Source of the DNA: Cichorium intybus
Lineage: Eukaryota; Streptophyta; Magnoliopsida; Asterales; Asteraceae
Direction of reading: 5' to 3'
Length of the DNA: 64,000 bases
Assembly (NCBI GenBank): GCA_023525715.1
Contig: CM042013.1
Coordinates: 77,378,994 to 77,442,993, forward strand
Below are positions 1 to 9,976 of this stretch, one piece after another (position 1 is the stretch's first letter; every line of letters starts with the position of its first letter). The notes below the pieces were generated by a model. The model was not told the origin of the DNA. It saw nothing but the letters and a program-made list of their open reading frames with translations, and did not search any database. Position numbers and translations under genes: made by a program.

Positions 1-2389
1 ATTTCCTTATTCCTTAACTTCTTGGTCTTGAGTTCCAAAATAGCTTCAGGTTCTTCTACCAACCTCTTTTTCTCATCAACCTTCAATTCTTTCCAAGGAA
101 TTGTCAATTCCTCCATTCTGAAGTACTTCTTCAGGTAACTCACGTGAAAGGTGTCATGAATACCTTGAAGCTCTTGGGGTAGCTCTAATTTAAAAGCTTG
201 TGTGCCAACAAATTTTGAGATTTTAAAATGGCCAACATATCTCGGACTCAACTTACCCTTCTTACCAAACCTCATCACCCCTTTCCAGGGTGAAACTTTC
301 AGCATCACCAAGTCACCTACATTCAAGTCATAAGGTCTTTGCTTTAAGCTCGCGTAGCTTCTTTGTCGATTCTGGGCCTCCTTCATATTTGCTTGAATGA
401 CCTTGATATTTTCATTAGTGACTGAAACAATTTCGGGACCTGTAAGTTTATTCTCTCCGGCTTCAAGCCAACAAAGGGGAGTTCTACACTTCCTTCCATA
501 CAACGCCTTAAAAGGTGGCATTCCAATGCTTGAATGATGGCTATTATTGTATGAGAATTCAACTAAGGGTAGATGATCATCCCATCTCCTACCAAAATCA
601 ATCATGCATGCACGAAGCATGTCTTCCAATGTTTGGATAGTTCTTTTGCTTTGACCATCAGTTTAAGGATGATAAACTGTACTCCGGTGTAGTTTTGACC
701 CCAACACTTCTCACCACTTCATCCAGATAGATCTTAGCAAGATCTTCTAAAGGAGTAGTCTCCTTAATAGCCGGAAGAGTCCACTTTTGGTTAATCTGTC
801 AACAATGACCCATATGGCATCATATCCTTTGCTCGTTCTTGGCAATCCCATAACAAAGTCTATAGTAACATCATCCCATTTCCCCGCTGGGATCTGAAGT
901 GATTGTATCTTTCTGTATGGTACTTGGTGCTCAGCCTTGACTTGAGCACAAGTGGAACATTTGGAGATGTGCTTCACTATTCTTGGCTTCATTCCAGGCT
1001 ACCAAAACTGTTTTCTTATGTCCCGATACATCTTAGTTCCTCCTGGATGAATGGAATACTTGGATTTGTGGGAATCATCCAGGACTACCTTCCGCATTCC
1101 ACCATGCTTAGGGACCCAAATTCGCCCCTTGTACGTTTTCAACCCTTGAGTGTTTGATTCTAACTCAATCTTCTTTCCAAGTTTCTCCTTCTTACATTTT
1201 CCTCCTTTAAGGCATCATTTTGCGCTTCTTTAATTCTTTAAATTAAACTTGAAACCACTTCAATTCTCATGGATCTTCCTTTCACTGTTCTTTCATGGAC
1301 CTTTCGACTTAAGGCATCGGCCACCACATTGGCTTTCCCTTCGTGGTAGATAATTTCACAGTCGTAATCGTTAATGAGCTCTATCCACCGACTTTGCCTC
1401 ATATTCAACCCTTTTTGGGTGAAAATATATTGAAGACTCTTATGGTTCGTGTACAACTTGCATTTGGTCCCATAAAGATAGAGTCTCCAAATCTTGAGAG
1501 CAAAAACAGTTGCTGCCAACTCCAAGTCGTGAGTGGTGTAACGAGTTTCTGCATCTTTCAGTTGTCTTGAAGCGTAAGCGATGACTTTGCCTCGTTGCAT
1601 AAGTACACATCCAAGGCCTTTAGTGGATGCATCGCTATAAACTACAAAATCATCCATGCCTTCAGGTAGAGACAACACATGAGCTTCACATAGCTTCTTC
1701 TTCAATGTCTCAAAGGCTTCCTGTTGCTTCTTATCCCATACAAACTTCACCTCTTTCCTCGTTAGTTGAGTTAACGGTACAACTATTTTGGAAAAAGTTT
1801 GAATAAATCGCCTATAATAACTGGCTAACCCAAGGAAGCTCCTAACTTCAGTGTGAGTCTTTGGCGGCTCCCATTTCATAACTGCCTCGACTTTTGAGGG
1901 GTCGACCTTGATCCCTACGGTTGAAACAACGTGGCCCAAGAATTGAACTTCTTGCAACCAGAAATCGAACTTAGAAAACTTTGCATACAATTGCTCATCT
2001 TTCAAGGTTTGCAAAACTTCTCGTATGTGGGTCGCGTGCTCCTTCTCACTCTTCGAGTAAACCAATATATCGTCAATGAAAACGATAACGAACTTATCGA
2101 GGAAAGGTTTACAAACACTATTCATGAGGTCCATGAAAAAAGCCGGAGCGTTCGTGAGACCAAATGGCATTACCAGGAACTCATAGTGACCATAGCGGGT
2201 TCCAAAAGCGGTTTTACAAACATCGTCGTCTTTTACCCGCACTTGATGATAACCAGAACGAAGATCAATCTTGGAGAAATAATCATCTCCTTGGAGCTGA
2301 TCAAACAAATCATCGATCCGCGGCAAAGGGTAGCGGTTTTTTATGGTCACCTTGTTGAGTTCCCGATAGTCAATGCACATGCCCATAGA
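1..2389 (-). pseudogene. Chromovirus pol, 3' part: RT palm, RNase H, integrase, chromodomain
   Basis: An open frame covers 2386-1238 (382 codons). It starts in reverse transcriptase at CIDYRELNK, has the catalytic FIDDILVYS near residues 103-111, and continues into RNase H (YSDASTKGLG near residue 250). Past 1237 the frame is broken but integrase is readable on the minus strand. There is a zinc-binding CSTC with an upstream KHISK, then WDDVTIDFVMGLP with the first catalytic aspartate (about 860-800), then a GMPPF block near 530, the VSPWKGVMRFGKKGKL block near 280, and a chromodomain-like VEEPEAILELKTKKLR at the window edge. The beginning of RT lies 7.6 kb away at about 9977-10100 because another element is inserted in the codon run KKDGS/MGMCIDY. 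Stops, for example near 665, show decay. Confidence 0.92.
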
Positions 2390-4762
2390 TGTAACACCCC
2401 GTTTTTCGGTATGTTTGTTTTGACGAATTAAATTATTTTAGAGTTAAATGATAATAATAATAATCATAATAAATTAATTGTGTTAGTTTGTGGGTTGATT
2501 TGGACAACTTTGAAAACTTAATTTAAGGATGAAATGTTGGTTGGGCTAAATAAAATTAAGTGATCAAACCTAAGGGACCAAAGTTGTAAAGGTTTAAATC
2601 TTATATTGACTTAAGTCAATAATTGAAAATGGAGATCGGGATAGCTTCAATTTTCAGAAACGAACAAACACACACTTGTGTGTGCGCTGAAATTCCGATC
2701 GAGAGAAAAGAAGAGATCGAGGGGAATATATGATAGATTATGTTGCAGTTCCTGTGGCTCGCGATTCTCTGGGTTCAACGGAAAGGGCAGCAGCCATTGC
2801 TGCTGCCGGTGACGAAGGAAGGAGGCAGACGGCGACAAGCTGTCGGTGACGGAGTACGACGGCGGTGACGGGGTACGGCGATGATGCGTTTGCGAGGAAA
2901 AGGAATGGCGGGGAGCGAGCAGTTTTGCTGCCGGTCCTGATCGGTGCGAGAAAAACCAACGATGGTGGTGGTAGTGTGCCGCGACGGTGGTAGAAGGCGG
3001 CGGCGGTGTATGTGTGCGACCGCGTGCATGTTCGTGTACCACAGCAAGAAGGAACAGGAAATCGATTTTGTTCATTTGGTTCGTGAATTCTAGCAGCAAG
3101 TCGATTGATGGTGGTCAATTATCGGAAATCCGATAGCAGCGGTGGCTCTACAGGCCGGCTATGGTTTGGATCGGGGTCGGGGACGACACAGATTTGAAGG
3201 AAGTTCGAGAACATCAGATTGTCAAACATTTGTGTTTAATGGGTTAATTAGTTCTTAGTTTAAGTTATCGGATGCACAAGTTCAATATTTGATACTATTA
3301 AATGTATTTTTATAACAGGTTAAGGATTTGACATGTTGTTGATCTTAGGATAACAATCTCGATGGAGGCTGCTGGTTTTGTTTGGATGAACGGGAAAGAA
3401 ACCACCACCGTAGTGATGGTGGTGAACTATGAACCTGTGAACCAGGTATAATTTTGGTTGGTTTGCAATAACAATTAAGTCACGTGACTAGAGTTTTATC
3501 TGTTGGGCTTGTGTATGGGTTGCTTACCATAAATTTGACCTTGGGCCTTCTATGTTTGATCTTATGATTTGGACTAATTCATATAATGAGCTAATACATT
3601 AAACATTAACAATAATTGGGTTTGAATAACTCAATTAAGGAAATAAGTCACATAATATAGTTTAACTTAAATGATATATTGGGCTAAACGATCTATTGGG
3701 TTAAATGATGTTGGGGCTAAATAATAAATTGGGCTTAACTAAATGGATTATATTATTGAACTCAAGCTCCTTAGCTGGACTGTCTATTTTGGGCTCGAAA
3801 TGTTAGCCTGATGATATAATCTAATGGACTATTAATTGGATTCAATTTTATTAGACACTTAAATTAATTTAAGGTGTTTATTTAATTAAGGTGTATGAAT
3901 GATGCTTGATGGGACCTACAAAATCGCTGAACGAATTGTTACGGTTGCAGTTTTTGAGGTGAGTTTCTCACTACATTGTATAGACGTTATATGTGCTTTA
4001 CCGTATTTTTGTGTGCTTGTAAGATGTTTGTGAATAGTGCCAAGTTGTGTGTATTTTATTAATATTATACATTCCTGTTATAGTTGTACGTGTTGGGGTA
4101 TAGTGTGTGGTAATACTAGACGTGTCTAGGTCTAGTATGTAGATAGTACGGGCTCGACGTACTGAGCAATATGGAGATATCCGCAAGATGCACTGAGCAG
4201 ATACGCATGGCTCGACGTACAGAGTATGCGCGGCTCTGAGTGCTGAGCAGATGTGTTAGACTTACTGAGCAGATACGTATGACCCAACGTACAGGGCATA
4301 CGCGGCTCCGACTGAGCAGATACGCATGACTCGACGTACAGAGCATGCGCGGCTCAAAATGCTGAGCAGAAGACTATAGTTCGGTGTACTGAGTATAGCA
4401 GGTTATGCGTGATAAATGATAGTATTTTTCTTGTAGGGGTTAAGTATGTATGATTGATATACTATGTAGATGTTGGAACTCACTAAGCCCTGTGCTTATC
4501 CTTTTCCTATTAAATTACCATTTCAGGTTTATTGGTGAAAATGATGATCGGGCATGACGGGTACACACTGATGCAGCTTCTTTCAAAAATTTGTATTGAG
4601 TTGACTTTGTCTTGTTGACTTCTGCTGCTGGACCAATTTGGTATTAAATGTTTTTTTTAATAATTAAAGATTTTGAGATGTGAATGTTTTTAAAAAATAA
4701 GGTGATTTTAATGAAATTGTTTTATTATTTATTTTTATTAGTTTAAAAACTGGGACATTACA
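2390..4762 (+). repeat. 5' LTR of the RKD-carrying element
   Basis: This copy is 2373 bp, TG...CA bounded, and ends GGGACATTACA. It has a 15-bp stretch near 2800 that the other LTR lacks. Minus-strand open frames at 2647-3118 are chance GC-rich leader sequence repeated identically in the other LTR, not genes. Confidence 0.95.
4130..4390. repeat. Degenerate tandem repeats in the 5' LTR
   Basis: Blocks such as CTCGACGTACAGAGCATGCG and GCTGAGCAGATACGCATG alternate about four to five times with a period near 60 bp. The same array occurs in the other LTR at about 9345-9600, so it predates this insertion. Confidence 0.75.
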
Positions 4763-4765
4763 AGT

Positions 4766-4777
4766 TGGTATCAGAGC
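4766..4777 (+). other. Primer binding site, tRNA-iMet
   Basis: TGGTATCAGAGC lies three bases inside the 5' LTR. It is an exact match to the usual plant initiator-Met primer site, so the replication signal is intact. Confidence 0.95.
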
Positions 4778-5537
4778 ATGGCTTGAGTGAATCAAACTCA
4801 CTTGGTGGGTTTTGATCTCAAGCTTGAGACTCAAAAGTTTTATTTAAAGATATTTTTACAAGAAATTAAAAGTTGTTTTTTTCGAGTAAGAGGTTAAATG
4901 AACATTGTTGCGAAGACGCAGTGTGTACCGCCAGCCGACGTCAGTGGGGAAAAGGTTTAAGTGCTTAGTCTTTGTTGATGTTTCTGTAATATATGATATA
5001 CGTATGCCTAAATGCCTGCTAGAAAACCACATATTGGTGTACAGATTATTTGTTGCCTGTTGTTTTGAATAAATGCTGGTGTTGATAGGTTGTTCAAGGA
5101 ATGTCATTAAGGTGTATGCAGTAGGGACTAAATTGTCCTAAAATGTTTGAGTTGACCCTATTTTATGTTCCTTGTTTGGTTGTATTTATATGGTAAATCC
5201 TTTTATTTGAAAGATTTTCTAATTCAATAATTGTATACAACTATGTTCGTGAAACAACCTGGGATATATGTGTTGGTGAAAAGTGAATTGGGACTTCTGG
5301 ACAAGTCCTGAAACGGACGTGGATAGGTGTGGAAGGTAGTAGTAGAGCTCCTACTATTGAAAGCACAGGATCCGTGTTCGAATCGGGAGTTGCTCATGAA
5401 GAATCCAATTAGCTGAGGGTGTGGGTAGTTATGGAAATAATAATAATAATAAATAAAAGTAGTAACACATCGATACATGTGATCCATTACTATAACTTGA
5501 TATTAATACATTAAGAAAAGTTTACAGAGCTACTAAC
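4778..5537 (+). other. Leader of the RKD-carrying element and presumed 3' flank of the captured gene
   Basis: This stretch has no convincing ORF. The first part after the primer site resembles a chromovirus leader. The rest, ending at the stop codon of the antisense RKD-like gene, could hold that gene's 3' UTR. I cannot place the capture breakpoint by eye. Confidence 0.5.
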
Positions 5538-7171
5538 CTAAACTGAAGAATCAGAAGGAAGCGAGAAAAGATCTTCTACACTCCACTCTTTGTCATCATT
5601 AGGTTGAATTGTACCTTCTTGAGGATTTGGAAGGAGTATGTTTTCAGTTATTGGAGGAGGAGCTCCAAGGTGTGGGGTCTCGATAGGGTTGGAACCCGTA
5701 ACCCCATGAGTGTGGGCTAAAAATTGACTCGTTTGGGGAGTGTGTAAGTAGGGAAGTGATGAGGAACGGTTCCAATTCGGAACCAGTTGGGGATAGCTAT
5801 ATGGAGGAGGAAACCAGGCTAGGTTATTTACAGAGCCTCGAAAATTTCCCTCACTCACAGGCTCGAGTAAACCAGAATTAATACTACTCATACCAGAATT
5901 AGATGGCAGAGATTGCTGCTGTGTATGAGTTCTTGATGAAGTTTCCCCCTTTTCCAGAAATTTTCTTTTCTTATATTCAACCTTATGAGCAGCTTGTATT
6001 AGTTTCTTTGTGCCGTCAGTGAGACCCGACTGTGACCCTTCAATTATTGCTTCTTTCTCCCTTTTTAGGTTAGGTATTAAATCTTTCGATAATCTTGCTG
6101 CTCCACTAAACTCGTTACCAAATTCCTGTGGCACAAACAACTTTAGTAATAATAACATCATGATATAAAGAAAAAAAAATGTAATTCCTTACCTCAACAC
6201 GATCAATAAGAGTTTGCAGACTCTTAAGTTGTCGTTGGGGCCAATGTTCGATACCTAAATCTCTACAGCGTTTTTTTAACTGTGTCGATCCAATGTTGAG
6301 TTCTTTCGCAGCTTTCTCAATTGGTTCGTTAAAGTGTTCAGCTATTATTTCTCTACTTAATGAGTGTCTGAAACCTCTTCTACTGCCAGCTACTGTGGTT
6401 GTCGGAATTGAAGGATTGAGTTCAAATGTACTATTATTATTCGGGATCATTTGAATATGATCCTGATCTTCTGAACCAAAGATGGACATTGATTCATTAA
6501 AATCGGTAGCTTCTATCGGTGGTAATTGTACGTTTTCAATCATGGACTCAGGATTTTGAAATCCTTCTAAGTTCCTCTGAATCACCTGAAGGTGATTTTG
6601 ATATTGAAAACCAACCCCAAGTTCGGGATTCATTTCAATATTGATGTTATGAGTTGTTTGTAATTGACTTTCATTCTGAATGTCAGTCATGAATTCTTGA
6701 TTCATGGGGATGATCTCACTACTCGTTGAGGGTACGTCGATGAATGGATTGTAGCCAGATAGATCATCCACAGATGGGTCTACGAATAACAATTGTCAGA
6801 TGATAAAACAAAATTGAACATTCATAGAAGCAATCATTTAAAGAATTTAACCTGGTAGAAGGTATGGAGTCTGATCGAGTGCAAAGTCTAAGGATGCATG
6901 CACCGGATATTCTAAATTAATGTGCAGCTCGGGAAAAATTTACGGCTCATCTTGGAGTTGCTCTATTGATAGTATATTCGGGAGACTGTACCATAATTCA
7001 ATATCAAACAAAACAATAGGAAGAAAAAAAAATGAAAAAAATAAATAATAGATGTTTAGAATGTTAAAGTCACCCGAACTCCAGTGAAGACGTCTGATTT
7101 GAAGAACTCTCTCCTTGTGAGAAACCAGGTCCAGGGTTAGATAGATCGCCCATTGAAGATCTGTTTTCCAT
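5538..7171 (-). pseudogene. RWP-RK domain (RKD-type) transcription factor gene captured inside an LTR element
   Basis: Four exons join in consistent phase on the minus strand: 7171-7074, 6985-6852, 6779-6193 and 6125-5538, with GT-AG introns of 88, 72 and 67 bp. The joined frame is 468 codons plus stop. The RWP-RK domain occupies about codons 213-273 at the end of exon 3 (SREIIAEHF, then AAKELNIG, then LKKRCRDLGIEHWPQRQ, then LKSLQTLI). The signature RWPxRK reads HWPQRQ here, with its first Arg and final Lys changed. RKD proteins are plant DNA-binding regulators tied to egg cell and gametophyte identity. Codon 48, in exon 2, is TAA; the rest is open for about 420 codons. Other splice choices I tried did not remove the stop in frame. 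The gene is antisense to its host element, which lets introns survive reverse transcription. It may be inactive, start downstream, or only make RNA. Confidence 0.88.
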
Positions 7172-7265
7172 GACTCAACTTTAAATATGAGTTCGTTTAC
7201 GAACAAACTATTGATAAGAGAAGATGAGACTGAACATGAAGGTGGAAATGAATGATACTACATAC

Positions 7266-7280
7266 CTGTATATATATAGC
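7266..7280 (-). promoter_or_regulatory. TATA box carried with the RKD-like gene
   Basis: On the minus strand CTATATATATA lies about 100 bp upstream of the gene's ATG at 7171. That is a sensible distance for a TATA box with a 60-70 nt leader. It suggests the capture included the native core promoter. Confidence 0.6.
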
Positions 7281-7600
7281 ATCTTGCAGCTGGAACCGAA
7301 AGGACACATGGAACTGAAATGTTTTTATTATCGAAAATTCAAACCATCTACAGTGGATGCGACTCTTCATTACCCTAAGTGCCGTTTCTTTTTCAAATTC
7401 GCTGTTTGTCTCTGGTGATAATAGGATCTTGAAGAGATTTTTTTTTTGGAATAAAGGTGAATATAGTGGTGTCATCTATTGATTATTTTAATATACAGAC
7501 TGATGTACGCTGTTGATTATTGGTGATGTGATGTCATATAAAACAAGTAAAGTCATTACCTATTGTCTTGGTGTTGAATTTCGGGGACGAAATTCTTATA
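7281..7600. other. Upstream flank of the captured gene and 3' internal end of the element
   Basis: There is no coding signal. This stretch should hold the upstream promoter region of the captured gene on the minus strand. The last 60 bp are chromovirus-type 3' internal sequence. Confidence 0.5.
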
Positions 7601-7613
7601 AGTGGGGGAGAGT
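7601..7613 (+). other. Polypurine tract of the RKD-carrying element
   Basis: AGTGGGGGAGAGT abuts the TGTAACA start of the 3' LTR. Upstream at 7580-7592 is the GGGGACGAAATTC block typical of the 3' non-coding end of Tekay/Del chromoviruses. Confidence 0.9.
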
Positions 7614-9971
7614 TGTAACACCCCATTTTTCGGTATGTTTGTTTTGACGAATTAAATTATTTTAGAGTTAAATGATAATAATAATAATCATAATAAATTA
7701 ATTGTGTTAGTTTGTGGGTTGATTTGGACAACTTTGAAAACTTAATTTAAGGATGAAATGTTGGTTGGGCTAAATAAAATTAAGTGATCAAACCTAAGGG
7801 ACCAAAGTTGTAAAGGTTTAAATCTTATATTGATTTAAGTCAATAATTGAAAATGGAGATCGGGATAGCTTCAATTTTCAGAAACGAACAAACACACACT
7901 TGTGTGTGCGCTGAAATTCAGATCGAGAGAAAAGAAGAGATCGAGGGGAATATATGATAGATTATGTTGCAGTTCCTGTGGCTCGCGATTCTCTGGGTTC
8001 AATGGAAAGGGCAGCAGCAATGACGAAGGAAGGAGGCAGACGGCGACAAGCTGTCGGTGACGGAGTACGACGGCGGTGACGGGGTACGGCGATGATGCAT
8101 TTGCGAGGAAAAGGAATGGCAGGGAGCGAGCAGTTTTGCTGCCGGTCCTGATCGGTGCGAGAAAAACCACCGATGGTGGTGGTAGTGTGCCGCGACGGTG
8201 GTAGAAGGCGGCGGCGGTGTATGTGTGCGACCGCGTGCGTGTTCGTGTATCACAGCAAGAAGGAACAGGAAATCGATTTTGTTCATTTGGTTCGTGAATT
8301 CTAGCAGCAAGTCGATTGATGGTGGTCAATTATCGGAAATCCGATAGCAGCGGTGGCTCTACAGGCCGGCTATGGTTTGGATCGGGGTCGGGGACGACAT
8401 AGATTTGAAGGAAGTTCGAGAACATCAGATTGTCAAACATTTGTGTTTAATGGGTTAATTAGTTCTTAGTTTAAGTTATCGGATGCACAAGTTCAATATT
8501 TGATACTATTAAATGTATTTTTATAACAGGTTAAGGATTTGACATGTTGTTGATCTTGGGATAACAATCTCGATGGAGGCTGCTGGTTTTGTTTGGATGA
8601 ACGGGAAAGAAACCACCACCGTAGTGATGGTGGTGAACTATGAACCTGTGAACCAGGTATAATTTTGGTTGGTTTGACATAACAATTAAGTCACGTAACT
8701 AGAGTTTTATCTGTTGGGCTTGTGTATGGGTTGCTTACCATAAATTTGACCTTGGGCCTTCTATGTTTGATCTTATGATTTGGACTAATTCATATAATGA
8801 GCTAATACATTAAACATTAACAATAATTGGGTTTGAATAACTCAATTAAGGAAATAAGTCACATAATATAGTTTAACTTAAATGATATATTGGGCTAAAC
8901 GATCTATTGGGTTAAATGATGTTGGGGCTAAATAATAAATTGGGCTTAACTAAATGGATTATATTATTGAACTCAAGCTCCTTAGCTGGACTGTCTATTT
9001 TGGGCTCGAAATGTTAGCCTGATGATATAATCTAATGGACTATTAATTAGATTCAATTTATTAGACAGTTAAATTAATTTAAGGTGTTTATTTAATTAAG
9101 GTGTATGAATGATGCTTGATGGGACCTACAAAATCGCTGAACGAATTGTTACGGTTGCAGTTTTTGAGGTGAGTTTCTCACTACATTGTATAGACGTTAT
9201 ATGTGCTTTACCGTATTTTTGTGTGCTTGTAAGATGTTTGTGAATAGTGCCAAGTTGTGTGTATTTTATTAATATTATACATTCCTGTTATAGTTGTACG
9301 TGTTGGGGTATAGTGTGTGGTAATACTAGACGTGTCTAGGTCTAGTATGTAGATAGTACGGGCTCGACGTACTGAGCAATATGGAGATGTCCACAAGATG
9401 CACTGAGCAGATACGCATGGCTCGACGTACAGAGTATGCTCGGCTCTGAGTGCTGAGCAGATGTGTTAGACTTACTGAGCAAATACGTATGACCCAACGT
9501 ACAGGGCATACGCGGCTCCGACTGAGCAGATACGCATGACTCGACGTACAGAGCATGCGCGGCTCAAAATGCTGAGCAGAGACTATAGTTCGGTGTACTG
9601 AGTATAGCAGGTTATGCGTGATAAATGATAGTATTTTTCTTGTAGGGGTTAAGTATGTATGATTGATATACTATGTAGATGTTGGAACTCACTAAGCCGT
9701 GTGCTTATCCTTTTCCTATTAAATTACCATTTCAGGTTTATCGGTGAAAATGATGATCGGGCATGACGGGTACATACTGATGCAGCTTCTTTCAAAAATT
9801 TGTATTGAGTTGACTTTGTCTTGTTGACTTCTGCTGCTGGACCAATTTGGTATTAAATGTTTTTTTTAATAATTAAAGATTTTGAGATGTGAATGTTTTT
9901 AAAAAATAAGGTGATTTTACTGAAATTGTTTTATTATTTATTTTTATTAGTTTAAAAACTGGGACGTTACA
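7614..9971 (+). repeat. 3' LTR of the RKD-carrying element
   Basis: This copy is 2358 bp and begins TGTAACACCCC directly after the polypurine tract. It ends GGGACGTTACA, followed by the target duplication ATAGA. It matches the 5' LTR along its full length with scattered substitutions. Confidence 0.95.
9345..9600. repeat. Degenerate tandem repeats in the 3' LTR
   Basis: This is the same array as in the 5' LTR, with a few substitutions and a 1-bp deletion near 9580. Confidence 0.75.
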
Positions 9972-9976
9972 ATAGA

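Larger units (their letters stand above)
2390..9971 (+). mobile_element. Non-autonomous LTR retrotransposon carrying an antisense RWP-RK (RKD-like) gene
   Basis: Two direct repeats (2390-4762 and 7614-9971), each starting TGTAACACCCC and ending in a TTACA, enclose a 2.85 kb internal region. An initiator-Met primer binding site follows the left LTR and a purine-rich tract precedes the right one. The 5-bp target duplication ATAGA is present at 2385-2389 and 9972-9976. The insertion splits the RT frame of the minus-strand chromovirus. No gag, protease, RT or integrase is present. The block just before the polypurine tract (GGGGACGAAATTC) is the usual 3' end of Tekay/Del chromoviruses, so the parent was probably such an element. 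By eye I count about 25 substitutions and a few indels between the LTRs, close to 1%, so the insertion is fairly recent. The payload is the gene at 5538-7171. Confidence 0.95.

Noticed and set aside
2647..3118. Overlapping minus-strand ORFs of 90-150 codons
   Set aside because: They are GC-rich, His/Arg/Pro/Ser-rich frames in the LTR leader and recur in the second LTR in altered frames; no domain.
5340..5410. tRNA-like B-box (GTTCGAATC)
   Set aside because: The flanking bases do not form a T stem or acceptor stem, and no A box lies at a proper distance.
5538..7171. RKD-like gene as a native host gene flanked by chance LTRs
   Set aside because: Direct LTRs, primer site, polypurine tract and a matching 5-bp duplication in an interrupted RT frame show it moved as part of the element.
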